Positions 24,167 through 33,924 of a stretch of DNA of 64,000 bases are shown piece by piece (positions within the stretch are counted from its first letter, which is position 1; the number at the start of each line of letters is the position of its first letter). A program made the position numbers and the translations under genes. Under the pieces are notes generated by a model. It saw nothing but the letters and a program-made list of their open reading frames with translations. It was not told where the DNA came from and made no database searches. Origin of the DNA: Cellulomonas shaoxiangyii (GTDB lineage: Bacteria; Actinomycetota; Actinomycetes; Actinomycetales; Cellulomonadaceae). The stretch spans positions 1,860,001-1,924,000 of the forward strand of contig NZ_CP039291.1 of the NCBI RefSeq assembly GCF_004798685.1. Reading direction: 5' to 3'.

Positions 24167-25321
24167 GTGATCGCGTGGCGTGCCGGGGTCGTGGTGGAGT
24201 GCGGGGCCCGGTGGGACGGTGCGCGCGAGGCGCGCGTCGCCCTCGAGGGCGAGGACCGGACGGTCCGTGCGCTGGCGTACCCCCACCTGGTCGGCGAGCT
24301 CGAGCCGGGCGCGCGCGTCCTGCTCAACGTGACGGCCCTCGTGCGGGGTCTGGGCACCGGTGGCTACGCGCTGGTCGTCGCGCGCACCGACGCCCTCCCC
24401 GCGGATGCGCCCGACGGCCCCGGCCACCTCGTGAAGGCGCGGTACACGCCCTTGCAGGCGATGGTGCTCGGCGTCGACGACCAGGAGTCGCCGCACCACG
24501 ACGCGCTCCGGGACGCCGACGACCTCGGGGGGATGCCGGTCGTCGTGGCGGACCTGCACTCCGCGCTGCCGGCGGTGCTCGCGGGCGCGCGCGCGGAGGC
24601 GGTGCGCCGCGGGCGGGCGCTGCGCGTCGCGTACGTCATGACCGACGGCGGCGCGCTGCCCGCCTGGTTCTCCCGCGCGGTGGCGGGGCTGCGGGACGCC
24701 GGCTGGCTCGACGCGTGCGTGACCACGGGGCAGGCGTTCGGCGGGGACCTCGAGGCCGTCACCGTGCACACCGGGCTGCTGGCGGCGCGGCACGTCGTCG
24801 GGGCCGACCTCGCCGTCGTCGCCCAGGGCCCCGGCAACCTCGGCACCGGGACGCGATGGGGGTTCTCCGGCGTCGCCGCCGGCGAGGCCGTCAACGCGGC
24901 CGGCGTGCTGCGGGGGCGTCCGGTCGCGTCGCTGCGCGTCTCCGGCGCCGACGCCCGGGAGCGCCACCTCGGCGTCTCGCACCACTCCCTGACGGCCTAC
25001 GGACGCGTGGCGCTGGTGCCCGCGGACGTGCCGGTCCCCGTCCTCGCCGGGCTGCCCGGCACCCCGGAGGACCTCGCCGCGGAGGGCGACGCCGGCGCGT
25101 GGTCGTCGCTCGCCCGCCGGGTGGCCGAGCAGGCCGCGGGGCTCGCCGAGCCGCACGGCCGGCACCGGGTGCACGACGTCCCGGCCGACGCCCCGCTGCT
25201 CGACGCGCTGCGCACGAGCCCGGTCCGCCTGTCGACGATGGGCCGCGGCCTCGACGCCGACCCGGCCGCGTTCATCGCCGCGGCCGTCGCGGGCGTGCAC
25301 GCGGTGCGTCTGCTCGGCTGA
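24167..25321 (+). CDS. DUF3866 family protein
   Basis: The protein has 384 residues. It contains V-N-V-T-A-L-V-R-G-L-G-T-G-G-Y-A-L-V, a central H-L-V-K-A-R-Y-T-P-L-Q, V-G-A-D-L-A-V-V-A-Q-G-P-G-N-L-G-T-G-T and S-H-H-S-L-T-A-Y-G-R, which I recognise as the DUF3866 family found in actinobacteria beside the proteasome and pafBC region. The function is unknown. TAGCGT (24154-24159) lies 7 nt before GTG at 24167, back to back with the leaderless pafB promoter. Confidence 0.85.
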   Translation: MIAWRAGVVVECGARWDGAREARVALEGEDRTVRALAYPHLVGELEPGARVLLNVTALVRGLGTGGYALVVARTDALPADAPDGPGHLVKARYTPLQAMVLGVDDQESPHHDALRDADDLGGMPVVVADLHSALPAVLAGARAEAVRRGRALRVAYVMTDGGALPAWFSRAVAGLRDAGWLDACVTTGQAFGGDLEAVTVHTGLLAARHVVGADLAVVAQGPGNLGTGTRWGFSGVAAGEAVNAAGVLRGRPVASLRVSGADARERHLGVSHHSLTAYGRVALVPADVPVPVLAGLPGTPEDLAAEGDAGAWSSLARRVAEQAAGLAEPHGRHRVHDVPADAPLLDALRTSPVRLSTMGRGLDADPAAFIAAAVAGVHAVRLLG

Positions 25322-25348
25322 CGCCTCCGCCGCGGCGGCGGGCGGCCC

Positions 25349-25822
25349 TCAGGCGTCGTGCGGGGTCGCGCTGCGGCGCGCGACCAGGGTGGCCAGGCGC
25401 CGCGCCTCCTGCTCGGCGAACGTGCCGTCGGCGCGCTGCACGCCCATGACCGCGAGCGTGTCGCCGTCGGCGAGGTCCAGCTGGACCCACGGGCGCCCCT
25501 GGCCGAACCGGACCGAGACGACCTCGGCCCACGTCACGTGCCGGGTCAGGAGCAGGTTCCGCACCAGGAGCCCGCGCTCGTCGGGCACCGCGCGCACCGA
25601 CGCCTGCCGCCAGCAGAACCACGCCACCGCGAGGCCGAACAGCAGGAAGCCGACGACGTCGCCCGGGCCGAGCCCCGGCATGACGAGCACCAGCACGACC
25701 GTCAGCGCGAGGAACGCCGCGCCGACCGTGAGCGTGACCCGACGCGCGAGGCGCGGGCGGAAGGGTGCGGCGAGCGCCGCGTCCTCCCCCGCCCCCTCGG
25801 GTGCCGTCCCTGCCGAGGTCAT
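25349..25822 (-). CDS. PH-like domain membrane protein
   Basis: The protein has 157 residues. Two adjacent transmembrane helices (about residues 29-70) are followed by a PH-type domain with V-R-N-L-L-L-T-R-H-V-T-W-A-E-V-V-S-V-R-F, as in bacterial PH domain proteins often placed after hisG in actinobacteria. ATG at 25822 is almost adjacent to the hisG stop, so it is likely the last gene of the hisE-hisG unit. No assigned function. Confidence 0.8.
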   Translation of the reverse strand: MTSAGTAPEGAGEDAALAAPFRPRLARRVTLTVGAAFLALTVVLVLVMPGLGPGDVVGFLLFGLAVAWFCWRQASVRAVPDERGLLVRNLLLTRHVTWAEVVSVRFGQGRPWVQLDLADGDTLAVMGVQRADGTFAEQEARRLATLVARRSATPHDA

Positions 25823-25824
25823 GC

Positions 25825-26673
25825 TCAGATCCGGCAGGCGTGGATCGACGTGACGAGGATCGCGCGGGCGCCCACGTCGTACAGGTCGTCCATCACCCGG
25901 TTGGTCTGGTCCCGGCGGACCATCGCGCGCACGGCGGCCCACTCGCCGTTGTGCAGGGGTGAGACGGTGGGCGACTCCAGCCCCGGCGTGATCGCGACCG
26001 CCTGGTCGACGAGCTCGAGCGGCACGTCGTAGTCCATCAGCACGTACTGGCGGGCCGTCAGCACGCCCTGCAGACGGCGCGTGAGCACGTCGAGCCCGGG
26101 CGGCTCGTCGACGTCGGAGCGGCGCGCGAGCACCGCCTCCGAGCGCAGGATCGGCTCCCCGAACACCTCGAGGCCGGCGGCGCGCAGCGTCGTGCCGGTC
26201 TCGACGACGTCGGCGATGACGTCCGCGACGCCGAGCCGGATGGCCGACTCCACCGCGCCGTCGAGCCGGACGATGCCGGCGGGCTCGATGCCCCGCTCGC
26301 GCAGGTGCACGGCGACGAGCTCGGCGTACGAGGTGGCGACCCGCTGGCCCGCGACCTGGCGGCTGTCGGTGAGCGTGCCCGCCGTCGTGGCGAACCGGAA
26401 GGTGGACCGCGCGAAGCCGAGCGGCAGGTGCTCGACCGCGGCCGAGCCGGAGTCGATGAGCAGGTCACGGCCCGTGATGCCGACGTCGACCGTGCCCGCG
26501 CCCACGTACACGGCGACGTCGCGCGGGCGCAGGAAGAAGAACTCCACGTCGTTGTCGGGGTCGGGCAGCACGAGCTCGCGGGCGTCACGGCGCTGGCGGT
26601 AGCCCGCCTCGCGCAGCATCTCGACGGCGGGCTCGCTGAGCGAGCCCTTGTTGGGGACGGCGATCCTCAGCAC
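25825..26673 (-). CDS. hisG: ATP phosphoribosyltransferase HisG (long form)
   Basis: The protein has 282 residues. It catalyses the first step of histidine synthesis, joining ATP and PRPP. The start reads [12 protein letters not shown]; the PRPP loop appears in the central region at [10 protein letters not shown]. The C-terminal third (about 205-282) is the ACT-like regulatory domain of the long form, which binds histidine as feedback inhibitor, so no hisZ is needed. It follows hisE by 71 bp. Confidence 0.93.
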   Translation of the reverse strand: MLRIAVPNKGSLSEPAVEMLREAGYRQRRDARELVLPDPDNDVEFFFLRPRDVAVYVGAGTVDVGITGRDLLIDSGSAAVEHLPLGFARSTFRFATTAGTLTDSRQVAGQRVATSYAELVAVHLRERGIEPAGIVRLDGAVESAIRLGVADVIADVVETGTTLRAAGLEVFGEPILRSEAVLARRSDVDEPPGLDVLTRRLQGVLTARQYVLMDYDVPLELVDQAVAITPGLESPTVSPLHNGEWAAVRAMVRRDQTNRVMDDLYDVGARAILVTSIHACRI

Positions 26674-26744
26674 GGTGTCCTCGGGTGGTGCGGGCGCGCC
26701 GGGCGGCGCGGGAACGGGCGGGCGGGCAGCGGCGCGGCGACGCG

Positions 26745-27008
26745 TCAGAGGTGCGCGTACACGTCCTCGAGCGTGAGCCCGCGCGCGAGCATGAGCACCT
26801 GCAGGTGGTAGAGCAGCTGCGAGATCTCCTCGGCCGTCCGCTCGTCGCCCTCGTGCTCGGCGGCCATCCACACCTCGGCGGCCTCCTCGACGATCTTCTT
26901 GCCGATCGAGTGCACGCCCGCGTCCAGCTCCGTGACGGTGCGGGAGCCGACGGGGCGGGTCGCCGCCTTGTCGGAGAGCTCGGCGAACAGCGCGTCGAAG
27001 GTCTTCAC
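26745..27008 (-). CDS. hisE: Phosphoribosyl-ATP pyrophosphatase HisE
   Basis: The protein has 87 residues, the typical length of the stand-alone enzyme for step two of histidine synthesis. The MazG-like metal-binding motif is [14 protein letters not shown] followed by [17 protein letters not shown] at 27008 lies 8 nt after minus-strand TAGGCT (leaderless). hisE-hisG order equals that of Rv2122c-Rv2121c. Confidence 0.93.
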   Translation of the reverse strand: MKTFDALFAELSDKAATRPVGSRTVTELDAGVHSIGKKIVEEAAEVWMAAEHEGDERTAEEISQLLYHLQVLMLARGLTLEDVYAHL

Positions 27009-27069
27009 GTCGCAGAAGCCTAGACGGCTCACCGGGCAGACCCGTCCGAGGTCCGCGGCGGGGGCGTCC

Positions 27070-27768
27070 TCACGCACCGACGAGGTCGTCCCGCGGCGAC
27101 GCGGCTGCGGCCGCCTCGTCGCGGGCGCGCCACCACACGACGAAACCGTGCACGACGACGCCCGCGTACACGAGGTACAGCACGGCCGAGGGGTAGTAGC
27201 CCGCGGACAGCAGGAGCGGGACGCCGACCGCGTCGACCGCGATCCAGACGAGCCAGAACTCGATCCACCCGCGCGCCATCCCGTACGTGGCCAGCATCGA
27301 GCCGACGAAGATCCACGCGTCCGCCCACGGCCCCCAGGAGCCGAGCGCGGAGAACACGGCCGCGCACGCGACCGTGCCGACCACAGCGACCGACCCCATG
27401 AGGAGCCACCCCGACCTGCCGGCCCAGCGGGGCACGACGGCGGGCGCGTCGGCCGGTCCGCCCGCCTGCGCGGCGCGGCGGGCACCGCGCCAGCGCACCC
27501 ACCCGTAGACGGACACGGCCACGAAGAAGACCTGGCGGGCCGCCTGCCCGTACAGGTCGGCCTGCTGCGGCGTGTGGAAGACGCCGCCGAGGAACACGGT
27601 GAACAGCAGCACGTTGCCGACGATCCCGACCGGCCACGCCCACACGCGCCGGCGCAGGCCGCCGACGGCCGACGCGATGCCGAACAGGTTGCCGACGACC
27701 TCCCGCCACAGCACCTCGTGGCCGGCGACCGTCAGCGTGGCGTCGAAGAGCCAGGCGAGCGGTCCCAC
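27070..27768 (-). CDS. pnuC: PnuC-family vitamin transporter, probably RibM/PnuX-type riboflavin transporter
   Basis: The protein has 232 residues with about seven hydrophobic helices. The PnuC-family signature is visible in the helix with [19 protein letters not shown] and the [12 protein letters not shown] segment. PnuC proteins take up nicotinamide riboside, but the related RibM/PnuX proteins of actinobacteria carry riboflavin. The gene starts immediately after ribH in an FMN-riboswitch operon, which favours riboflavin; that assignment is inference from context. Confidence 0.88.
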   Translation of the reverse strand: MGPLAWLFDATLTVAGHEVLWREVVGNLFGIASAVGGLRRRVWAWPVGIVGNVLLFTVFLGGVFHTPQQADLYGQAARQVFFVAVSVYGWVRWRGARRAAQAGGPADAPAVVPRWAGRSGWLLMGSVAVVGTVACAAVFSALGSWGPWADAWIFVGSMLATYGMARGWIEFWLVWIAVDAVGVPLLLSAGYYPSAVLYLVYAGVVVHGFVVWWRARDEAAAAASPRDDLVGA

Positions 27769-27769
27769 G

Positions 27770-28237
27770 TCACAGGTCGCGCACGGCGAGCACGGTGGCG
27801 ACCGCCGCCTCGGCGGCCTCCGCGCCCTTGTCCTCCTGCGAGCCCGGGAGCCCGGCGCGGTCCAGCGCCTGCTGCTCGTCGTCGCACGTCAGGAGGCCGA
27901 AGCCGACCGGCACGCCCGTGCGCAGGGCGACCTCCGCGAGGCCGGACGTCGCCGCCTGGCAGACGTACTCGAAGTGCGGCGTGCCGCCGCGGATCACCAC
28001 GCCCAGCGCGACGACGGCGTCGGCGCCCGACGCGGTGGCGCGCTGCGCGGCGACCGGCAGCTCGAACGAGCCCGGCACGCGCACGACCGTGACGTCCGCC
28101 ACGTGCGCCGCCGCGAGGGCGCGGCGGGCGCCGGCCAGCAGGCCGTCCATCACGACGGTGTGCCAGCTCGCGGCGACGACGACGACGCGCAGGCCGCTGC
28201 CGTCCAGGGTCAGGGTGGGTGCTCCGGCGCCGCTCAT
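27770..28237 (-). CDS. ribH: 6,7-dimethyl-8-ribityllumazine synthase
   Basis: The protein has 155 residues. RibH condenses the ribityl-aminouracil with dihydroxybutanone phosphate. The motifs are [27 protein letters not shown] (with the catalytic histidine) and [14 protein letters not shown] at 28237 overlaps the ribBA stop by 4 bp. Confidence 0.95.
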   Translation of the reverse strand: MSGAGAPTLTLDGSGLRVVVVAASWHTVVMDGLLAGARRALAAAHVADVTVVRVPGSFELPVAAQRATASGADAVVALGVVIRGGTPHFEYVCQAATSGLAEVALRTGVPVGFGLLTCDDEQQALDRAGLPGSQEDKGAEAAEAAVATVLAVRDL

Positions 28238-29592
28238 GCCAGCTCCTCCAGGGGGTCGAACGCGTGGTCGGTGGTGTCCGCGCCGGCGGGCGCGGGGGCG
28301 GCGTGCACGGGCTCGACCGGGATGGGGTCGCCCGTGACGGCGCCGGGAAGGTGCAGCCGGTGGCCCATGGTCGTGGCCTTGGTCCGCAGGTACGCCGCGT
28401 TGTGCGGCGTCCGGCCGACCTCGAGCCCGCGGACCTCGACGACGTCGACGCCGTGCGCGCGCAGGCCCGTGACCTTGGCGGGGTTGTTGGTCAGCAGACG
28501 CACGCGGGACGCGCCGAGGTCGACGAGGATCGCCGCGGCGGCGCCGTACTCGCGCCGGTCGGCCGGCCAGCCGAGGTCGAGGTTCGCCTCGACCGTGTCG
28601 CGGCCGCCGTCCTGCAGCGCGTAGGCCGCGACCTTCGCGAGCAGGCCGATCCCCCGGCCCTCGTGACCCCGCAGGTAGACGACCGCGCCGCCCTCCGTGG
28701 CGGCCAGCTCCAGGGCCGCCTCGAGCTGGGGTCCGCAGTCGCAGCGCGCGGACCCGAACGCGTCACCGGTGAGGCACTCGGAGTGCACCCGCACGGTCGG
28801 CACCTCCGCGAGGCCGGTGGTCGGCACGAGCGCCACGTGCTCGTCGCCCGTGCGCAGGTCGCGGTAGCCGTGGATCCGGAAGTCGCCGTGCCGCGTGGGC
28901 AGGTGCGCGGTGTGCGTCGCGTGCACGCGCGCCGCCGGTGCCGTGACGTCCTCGGGGACCGGCTCGGTGTCGCCGTGCGCGGTCCGCCACGCCCGCAGGT
29001 CGGCGATCGTCAGGAGCACGAGGCCCGCCTCGGCCGCCATCCGGGCGGCCTCCGTGAGGCGGACCATGCTGCCGTCGTCGTTCACGAGCTCCGCGATCGC
29101 ACCGACGGGTGCCAGGCCGGCGAGGCGGCACAGGTCGACGGCGGCCTCCGTGTGCCCCGCGCGGTGCAGCACACCACCCGGGACGGCGCGCAGCGGCAGC
29201 ACGTGGCCGGGCCGGATGAGGTCGTGCGGGCCCGAGGCCGGGTCGGCGAGGACCCGCAGCGTGCGGGCACGGTCCGACGCCGAGATGCCCGTGGTGACGC
29301 CCGCGGCCGCGTCCACCGTCACGGTGTAGGCGGTCCGCCGCGGGTCCTGGCTGTGCGGGACCATGAGCGGCAGGTCGAGGGCGTCCGCGCGCGCCGCCGG
29401 CATGGGCGCGCACAGGTAGCCCGACGAGTGCCGGATCGTCCACGCCACCCACTCGGGCGTCGCGGACTGCGCGGCGAGGATGACGTCGGCCTCGTTCTCG
29501 CGGTCCGGCGAGTCGGCGACGAGGACCGGACGGCCCGCGCGCAGCGCCTCCAGCGCGTCCTCGACCGTGCCGAGGCGGATCTCGCCGCTCAC
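28234..29592 (-). CDS. ribBA: Bifunctional DHBP synthase / GTP cyclohydrolase II RibBA
   Basis: The protein has 452 residues. Residues 1 to about 205 are the dihydroxybutanone-phosphate synthase domain with D-R-E-N-E-A-D-V-I and G-H-T-E-A-A-V-D-L. The remainder is GTP cyclohydrolase II: zinc ligands in [17 protein letters not shown], then G-H-E-G-R-G-I-G-L and T-N-N-P-A-K-V. Both active sites look intact. GTG at 29592 overlaps the ribE stop (GTGA). It supplies both precursors for RibD and RibH. Confidence 0.95.
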   Translation of the reverse strand: MSGEIRLGTVEDALEALRAGRPVLVADSPDRENEADVILAAQSATPEWVAWTIRHSSGYLCAPMPAARADALDLPLMVPHSQDPRRTAYTVTVDAAAGVTTGISASDRARTLRVLADPASGPHDLIRPGHVLPLRAVPGGVLHRAGHTEAAVDLCRLAGLAPVGAIAELVNDDGSMVRLTEAARMAAEAGLVLLTIADLRAWRTAHGDTEPVPEDVTAPAARVHATHTAHLPTRHGDFRIHGYRDLRTGDEHVALVPTTGLAEVPTVRVHSECLTGDAFGSARCDCGPQLEAALELAATEGGAVVYLRGHEGRGIGLLAKVAAYALQDGGRDTVEANLDLGWPADRREYGAAAAILVDLGASRVRLLTNNPAKVTGLRAHGVDVVEVRGLEVGRTPHNAAYLRTKATTMGHRLHLPGAVTGDPIPVEPVHAAPAPAGADTTDHAFDPLEELA

Positions 29593-30232
29593 CGCGCCGC
29601 CCCGGCGCCGGCCGGCAGTGCGCCCGCCGCCGTGAGCAGGCGCTCGGTGTACTTCGCGAGCACGTCGACCTCCAGGTTCACGCGTGCACCCGGGGCGAGC
29701 GCCCCGAGCGTCGTCGCCGCCAGCGTCGTGGGGATGAGCGAGACGCCGAACGCGTCCTCCCCCACGTGCGTCACCGTCAGCGACACCCCCGACACCGTGA
29801 TCGAGCCCTTCTCGGCGACGTACCGCGCGAGCGCGGGGTCGATGCCGATCTCGACGTCGTCCCAGCGCGGACCGGGCCGGCGCGAGCGGACCACGCCGAC
29901 GCCGTCGACGTGCCCCTGCACCACGTGGCCGCCGTAGCGCCCGCCCACGGCGAGCGCACGCTCGAGGTTCACGGCGTCCCCCTCGCCCAGGTCGCCGAGG
30001 GCCGTCCGACGCAGGGTCTCGGGCATGACGTCGACGACGAACGTGCCGTCCCCCGGCAGGTCCGTCACCGTGAGGCACACCCCCGACACCGCGATGGAGT
30101 CGCCGTGCCGCGCGTCGGACACGGCCAGCGGCCCGCGGACGCGCAGCCGCGCGTCGCCCTCCCCCCGGGGGCGGGCGCGCCCGGCTCGAGCGCCACCACG
30201 GTGCCGATCTCCTCGACGATGCCGGTGAACAT
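29589..30232 (-). pseudogene. ribE: Riboflavin synthase alpha subunit RibE, with apparent one-base frameshift
   Basis: The N-terminus M-F-T-G-I-V-E-E-I-G-T-V reads from ATG at 30232, and the rest of the enzyme (both lumazine-binding halves, with I-A-V-S-G-V-C-L-T-V-T and I-T-V-S-G-V-S-L-T-V-T) reads in another frame to the stop at 29589. The frames meet at a run of five C and six G on the minus strand (30161-30171); one added base would restore a protein of about 214 residues. Because the enzyme is essential in this pathway and the flanking genes are intact, a sequencing or assembly error is likely, but a real lesion cannot be excluded. The ATG overlaps the ribD stop (TGATG). Confidence 0.85.
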
Positions 30233-31350
30233 CAGTTCTCCTCCAGGGTGGGCGACGGTGCGAGCTCGGGTACGGCCACGACGAGGACGTCGGGGCCCAG
30301 GGGGACGACCTCGACGGGCCGCAGGCGGACCGCGTCGGCGATCGTGCGCACCCCCAGGTCGGCCACGGCGGCGGGGCCGGCACCGAGCAGGACGGGCGCG
30401 ACGTAGGCGTGCACCTCGTCGACGAGACCGGCGGCGAGGAACGCCGCCGCGAGCGTCGGCCCGCCCTCGACCAGGACGTGGCGGACCTCGCGCGCGTGCA
30501 GCGCGCGCAGCACCTCGACGGGGTCGTGCGTGCGGACGGCCACCAGCTCGCCGCCCGGTCCGCGCAGGCGTGCGCCGGCCGGGACGTCGCGGTGGCCGAC
30601 GACGACCCGCAGCGGCTGGTGCGTGGCGAGGCCGCCGTCGAGCGTGCGGGCCGTCAGCGACGGGTCGTCCGCCAGTGCGGTGCCGGTGCCGACCGCGATC
30701 GCGTCGACCTCGGCGCGCAGGCCGTGCGCGTGGGCGCGCGCCACCGGGGAGGTGATCCACCGGCTCGTGCCGTCCGGCGCGGCGACCCGCCCGTCGAGCG
30801 TCGTCGCGAGCTTGAGGGTGACGAACGGCCGGCCGCGGCGCACCGCGGGCAGCCACGCGCCGAGCGCGGCGACGCCCTCGTCGGCGAGGACGCCGGTGAC
30901 CACGTCGACGCCCGCGCGGCGCAGGCGGTCCGCGCCGCCGGCGGCCACGGGGTTGGGGTCCTGCACGGCCACCAGCACGCGCGCGACGCCGGCCTCGAGC
31001 AGCGCGAGCGAGCACGGTCCCGTGCGCCCGGTGTGGTCGCACGGCTCGAGCGTCACGACGGCCGTCGCGCCGCGGGTCGAGGCGCCGCGCGAGCGGGCGT
31101 CGGCCAGCGCCGCCACCTCGGCGTGCGGGGTGCCGGCACCGCGGTGCCACCCCTCCCCCAGGACGCTCCCGTCCGGGCCGAGCAGGACGCACCCGACGCG
31201 GGGGTTCGGGCCGAGCGGGCCGCGGCCGGCGAGCTCGAGCGCGCGGCGCATCGCGTCGGCCTCGTGGGGGGCGACCGCGGGCGCGTCAGCGGGTGCCGGT
31301 ACGCCGGGCGTGCCGGCGCGGGGGGTGCCCTCGACCGTCGTCCCGCTCAT
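30232..31350 (-). CDS. ribD: Bifunctional riboflavin deaminase-reductase RibD
   Basis: The protein has 372 residues. The N-terminal deaminase domain has the zinc motif H-A-E-V-A-A-L and P-C-D-H-T-G-R-T-G-P-C; the C-terminal reductase domain has V-T-L-K-L-A-T-T-L-D-G-R-V-A, S-R-W-I-T and V-L-V-E-G-G-P-T-L-A-A-A-F. The ATG at 31350 is preceded by GGAGGTGG. The first about 30 residues are a low-complexity extension. It is the first gene after the FMN riboswitch, so it sets operon expression. Confidence 0.94.
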   Translation of the reverse strand: MSGTTVEGTPRAGTPGVPAPADAPAVAPHEADAMRRALELAGRGPLGPNPRVGCVLLGPDGSVLGEGWHRGAGTPHAEVAALADARSRGASTRGATAVVTLEPCDHTGRTGPCSLALLEAGVARVLVAVQDPNPVAAGGADRLRRAGVDVVTGVLADEGVAALGAWLPAVRRGRPFVTLKLATTLDGRVAAPDGTSRWITSPVARAHAHGLRAEVDAIAVGTGTALADDPSLTARTLDGGLATHQPLRVVVGHRDVPAGARLRGPGGELVAVRTHDPVEVLRALHAREVRHVLVEGGPTLAAAFLAAGLVDEVHAYVAPVLLGAGPAAVADLGVRTIADAVRLRPVEVVPLGPDVLVVAVPELAPSPTLEEN

Positions 31351-31441
31351 CTCGTCCACCTCCGTGCGCGCGGGCGCTCCGGGGCGGACGGTCGGCGCGG
31401 CGGACCACGCACACCCGTCACGGCACGCCGGGGCGCGCCGC

Positions 31442-31572
31442 CACGTGGCTCCTCCCATCCGGACTGTCACCGTCGGTCCCGGAGTTCCACCAGGTCAACC
31501 GCCGGGCCCGAGGGCCCTGCGGGTCGCGGACTGTCACCGCCGGCTCGGAATTGCACCGACCCCGGAGCACGT
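31442..31572 (-). ncRNA. FMN riboswitch (RFN element)
   Basis: Read on the minus strand, the conserved RFN blocks appear in order: G-G-G-G-T-C-G-G-T-G-C-A-A-T-T-C-C-G, then CCGGCGGTGACAGTCCGCGA, then G-G-T-T-G-A-C-C-T-G-G-T-G with TCCGGGACCGACGGT, then ACAGTCCGGATGGGAG. The closing stem pairs CACGTGCTCC with GGAGCCACGTG. It senses FMN and lies 91 nt upstream of ribD, so excess FMN should shut down the whole rib operon, probably by hiding the ribosome binding site since no terminator is evident. Confidence 0.93.
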
Positions 31573-31598
31573 GTTTCTCGTGTTCGTACTGGCCAACG

Positions 31599-31604
31599 AT
31601 CATG
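31599..31604 (-). promoter_or_regulatory. Probable extended -10 promoter of the rib operon
   Basis: Minus-strand TGGCATGAT contains a CATGAT hexamer with an upstream TG, about 27 nt before the riboswitch closing stem. No -35 of note. The remaining gap up to rpe (31605-31662) shows nothing else. Confidence 0.35.
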
Positions 31605-31662
31605 CCACAGCGGGAATTCCCGGCCGCGGGGCGTCCCGGTGGACGGGCGCGCGGGTCGCCGG

Positions 31663-32334
31663 TCAGGCCTCGAGGGGCGGCGCCTCGGCGAGGCGCCGCA
31701 GCGTGGCGATCTCCGCGGCGACGTCGTCGGCGCCGTAGACGGCGGACCCCGCGACGAAGACGTTCGCGCCCGCGCGCGCGATCCGCGCGACCGTGTCGCG
31801 CGTCACGCCGCCGTCCACCTGGATCCACGTCGGCAGGCCGGCCGCGGTGATCGCCTGCCGCGTGCGCCGGATCTTGGGCAGCGTGCCCTCGATGAAGGAC
31901 TGCCCGCCGAAGCCCGGCTCGACGGTCATGACGAGCACCATGTCGACCTCCGCGAGCAGGTCGAGGAAGGGCTCGACCGGGGTCGCCGGGCGCAGCGCGA
32001 CGCACGCCCGCACACCGCCGGCCCGCAGCTCGCGGGCGAGCCGGACGGGCGCCTGGGTCGCCTCGGCGTGGAACGTGACCGACGCCGCGCCGGCCTCGGC
32101 GTACTGCGGCGCCCAGCGGTCGGCGTCCTCGATCATCAGGTGCACGTCGAGCGGGACGGGGCTGACCTCGGCGATGCGCCGGACGACCGGCAGGCCGAGC
32201 GTCAGGTTCGGCACGAAGTGCTGGTCCATGACGTCGACGTGCACGTGGTCGGCGGTCGCGATCGCCTGCAGGTCCCGCTCGAGGTTGACGAAGTCGGCGG
32301 ACAGGATGCTCGGGTTGATCTGCACGGGCGCCAC
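31663..32334 (-). CDS. rpe: Ribulose-phosphate 3-epimerase
   Basis: The protein has 223 residues. This TIM-barrel enzyme of the pentose phosphate pathway shows [39 protein letters not shown] and Q-V-D-G-G-V. GTG at 32334 is preferred over GTG at 32343 because TAGCGT ends 7 nt upstream and itself overlaps the earlier GTG. Confidence 0.94.
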   Translation of the reverse strand: MAPVQINPSILSADFVNLERDLQAIATADHVHVDVMDQHFVPNLTLGLPVVRRIAEVSPVPLDVHLMIEDADRWAPQYAEAGAASVTFHAEATQAPVRLARELRAGGVRACVALRPATPVEPFLDLLAEVDMVLVMTVEPGFGGQSFIEGTLPKIRRTRQAITAAGLPTWIQVDGGVTRDTVARIARAGANVFVAGSAVYGADDVAAEIATLRRLAEAPPLEA

Positions 32335-32409
32335 GGGGTCCACGCTACCGACGACCCCCGTCCCCCGCCGCCGGCGCCCCGCGGGCGGACCCGCGCCGCC
32401 CGCGCGCTC

Positions 32410-33924
32410 TCAGGACCGGCGCAGGAGCGTCAGGTGCATCGCGTCCGTGCCGTGCACGTGCGGCCAGAGCTGCACGTCCGGCCGGTCGCCCGATCGCGTG
32501 GCGGCCCACGCCGGTGCCACCTCCGCGAGCACCGGCCCGGCGTCGACCACCTCGACGTCCGTGCCGGCCCGCGCGGCCGCGCGCAGGGCGTCCGTGACGA
32601 CCAGCCGCGTCTCCGCGAGGTGCGGCGAGCACGTCACGTACGCCACGACGCCGCCCGGGCGGACGGCCGCCAGGGCCGAGCCCAGCAGCTCGCGCTGCAG
32701 CGCGCTCAGCGTCGCCAGGTCGGCCGGCGTGCGCCGCCACCGCGACTCGGGGCGCCTGCGCAGCGCGCCGAGCCCCGTGCACGGGGCGTCGAGGAGCACG
32801 CGGTCGTACCCTCCCGGCTCGTCGGCGCCGACCGTGCGCCCGTCGCCCGTGCGGACCTCCTCGACCGCGTCGGCCGGCACCGCCCGGAGCGCCTGCGCGA
32901 CCAGCCGGCTGCGGTGCGGCTGCACCTCGTTCGCCACGAGGCGGGCACCGCGCTGCGCCGCGAGGGCGCCCAGCAGGGACGCCTTCCCGCCGGGGCCCGC
33001 GCACAGGTCCAGCCACCGGGCGTCCGGTCCGTCGATCGGCGCGGCGGCCAGCGCGAGCGTGACCAGCTGGCTGCCCTCGTCCTGCACCCCCGCGCGTCCG
33101 TCGCGCACGGCCCGCAGCGACCCCGGGTCGCCACCTCCCGTGAGCACGACCGCCGTCGGTGCGTACGCGCCGGCCGTGGCGTCCGCCCCCGCCTGCTCGG
33201 CGAGCTCCGCCGGGTCGACCAGGCCCGGGCGGGCCACCAGCGTCACGCGTGGCGGTGCGTTGTCCGCCGCCAGCAGGTCCGCGACGTCGCCGGCGGGCCG
33301 GCCGTCGCCGACGAGCGCCTCGCGCAGCGCGCGCACGACCCACGCCGGGTGGCTCTCCGTCACCGCGAGCCGTGCCGACTCGTCCGTGCCCGCGGGGTCC
33401 GCGGCGGCGCCGATGCGGGTGAGCCACTCGTCGAGGTCGCGCTCGGCGACCCGCCGCAGGACGGCGTTGACGAACTGCGCGGCGCCCGCGCCCACGCGGT
33501 CGCGCGCGAGCCCCACGGTCTCCGACACGGCCGCGTGCGGGGGCACGCGCATGCCGAGCAGCTGGTGCGCCCCGAGCCGCAGCACGTCCAGCACCGGCGG
33601 GTCCACCTGGTCGAGCGGGCGCGAGGACGCCTGCGCGAGCACGGCGTCGTAGCGGCCACGCAGGCGCAGCGTCCCGTACGCGAGCTCGGTCGCGAAGCCG
33701 GCGTCCCGGCCGGTGATCTGCCGGTCGCGCAGGAGCGGCGGCAGCACGAGGTTGGCGTAGGAGTCGGTGTCCGCGACGGCGCGGAGGGTGTCGAACGCGG
33801 CGGCCCGCGCGGCGTCGCCGGTCCGGGCGCGCTGACCGGGGGACGCGGCGGAGCGGTGGCCCCGGCCCTCCGCCCGGGCCGCACCGCGCTGGCGTCCGCG
33901 CGCGTCACGGCGCGGGTCGCTCAC
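32410..33924 (-). CDS. rsmB: 16S rRNA (cytosine-C5) methyltransferase RsmB/Fmu
   Basis: The protein has 504 residues. An N-terminal NusB-like RNA-binding domain (about 40-190, with Y-A-N-L-V-L-P and [11 protein letters not shown]) is followed by a SAM-dependent methyltransferase with [10 protein letters not shown], the catalytic L-D-A-P-C-T-G-L-G and the second cysteine in V-T-C-S-P-H. The first 40 residues are basic. GTG at 33924 overlaps the fmt stop as GTGA; fmt-rsmB-rpe order matches mycobacteria. Confidence 0.93.
   Translation of the reverse strand: MSDPRRDARGRQRGAARAEGRGHRSAASPGQRARTGDAARAAAFDTLRAVADTDSYANLVLPPLLRDRQITGRDAGFATELAYGTLRLRGRYDAVLAQASSRPLDQVDPPVLDVLRLGAHQLLGMRVPPHAAVSETVGLARDRVGAGAAQFVNAVLRRVAERDLDEWLTRIGAAADPAGTDESARLAVTESHPAWVVRALREALVGDGRPAGDVADLLAADNAPPRVTLVARPGLVDPAELAEQAGADATAGAYAPTAVVLTGGGDPGSLRAVRDGRAGVQDEGSQLVTLALAAAPIDGPDARWLDLCAGPGGKASLLGALAAQRGARLVANEVQPHRSRLVAQALRAVPADAVEEVRTGDGRTVGADEPGGYDRVLLDAPCTGLGALRRRPESRWRRTPADLATLSALQRELLGSALAAVRPGGVVAYVTCSPHLAETRLVVTDALRAAARAGTDVEVVDAGPVLAEVAPAWAATRSGDRPDVQLWPHVHGTDAMHLTLLRRS

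Noticed and set aside
30158..30171. Programmed ribosomal frameshift in ribE
   Set aside because: The site is a plain C/G run without a slippery heptamer or a clear downstream pseudoknot; a sequence error is simpler.
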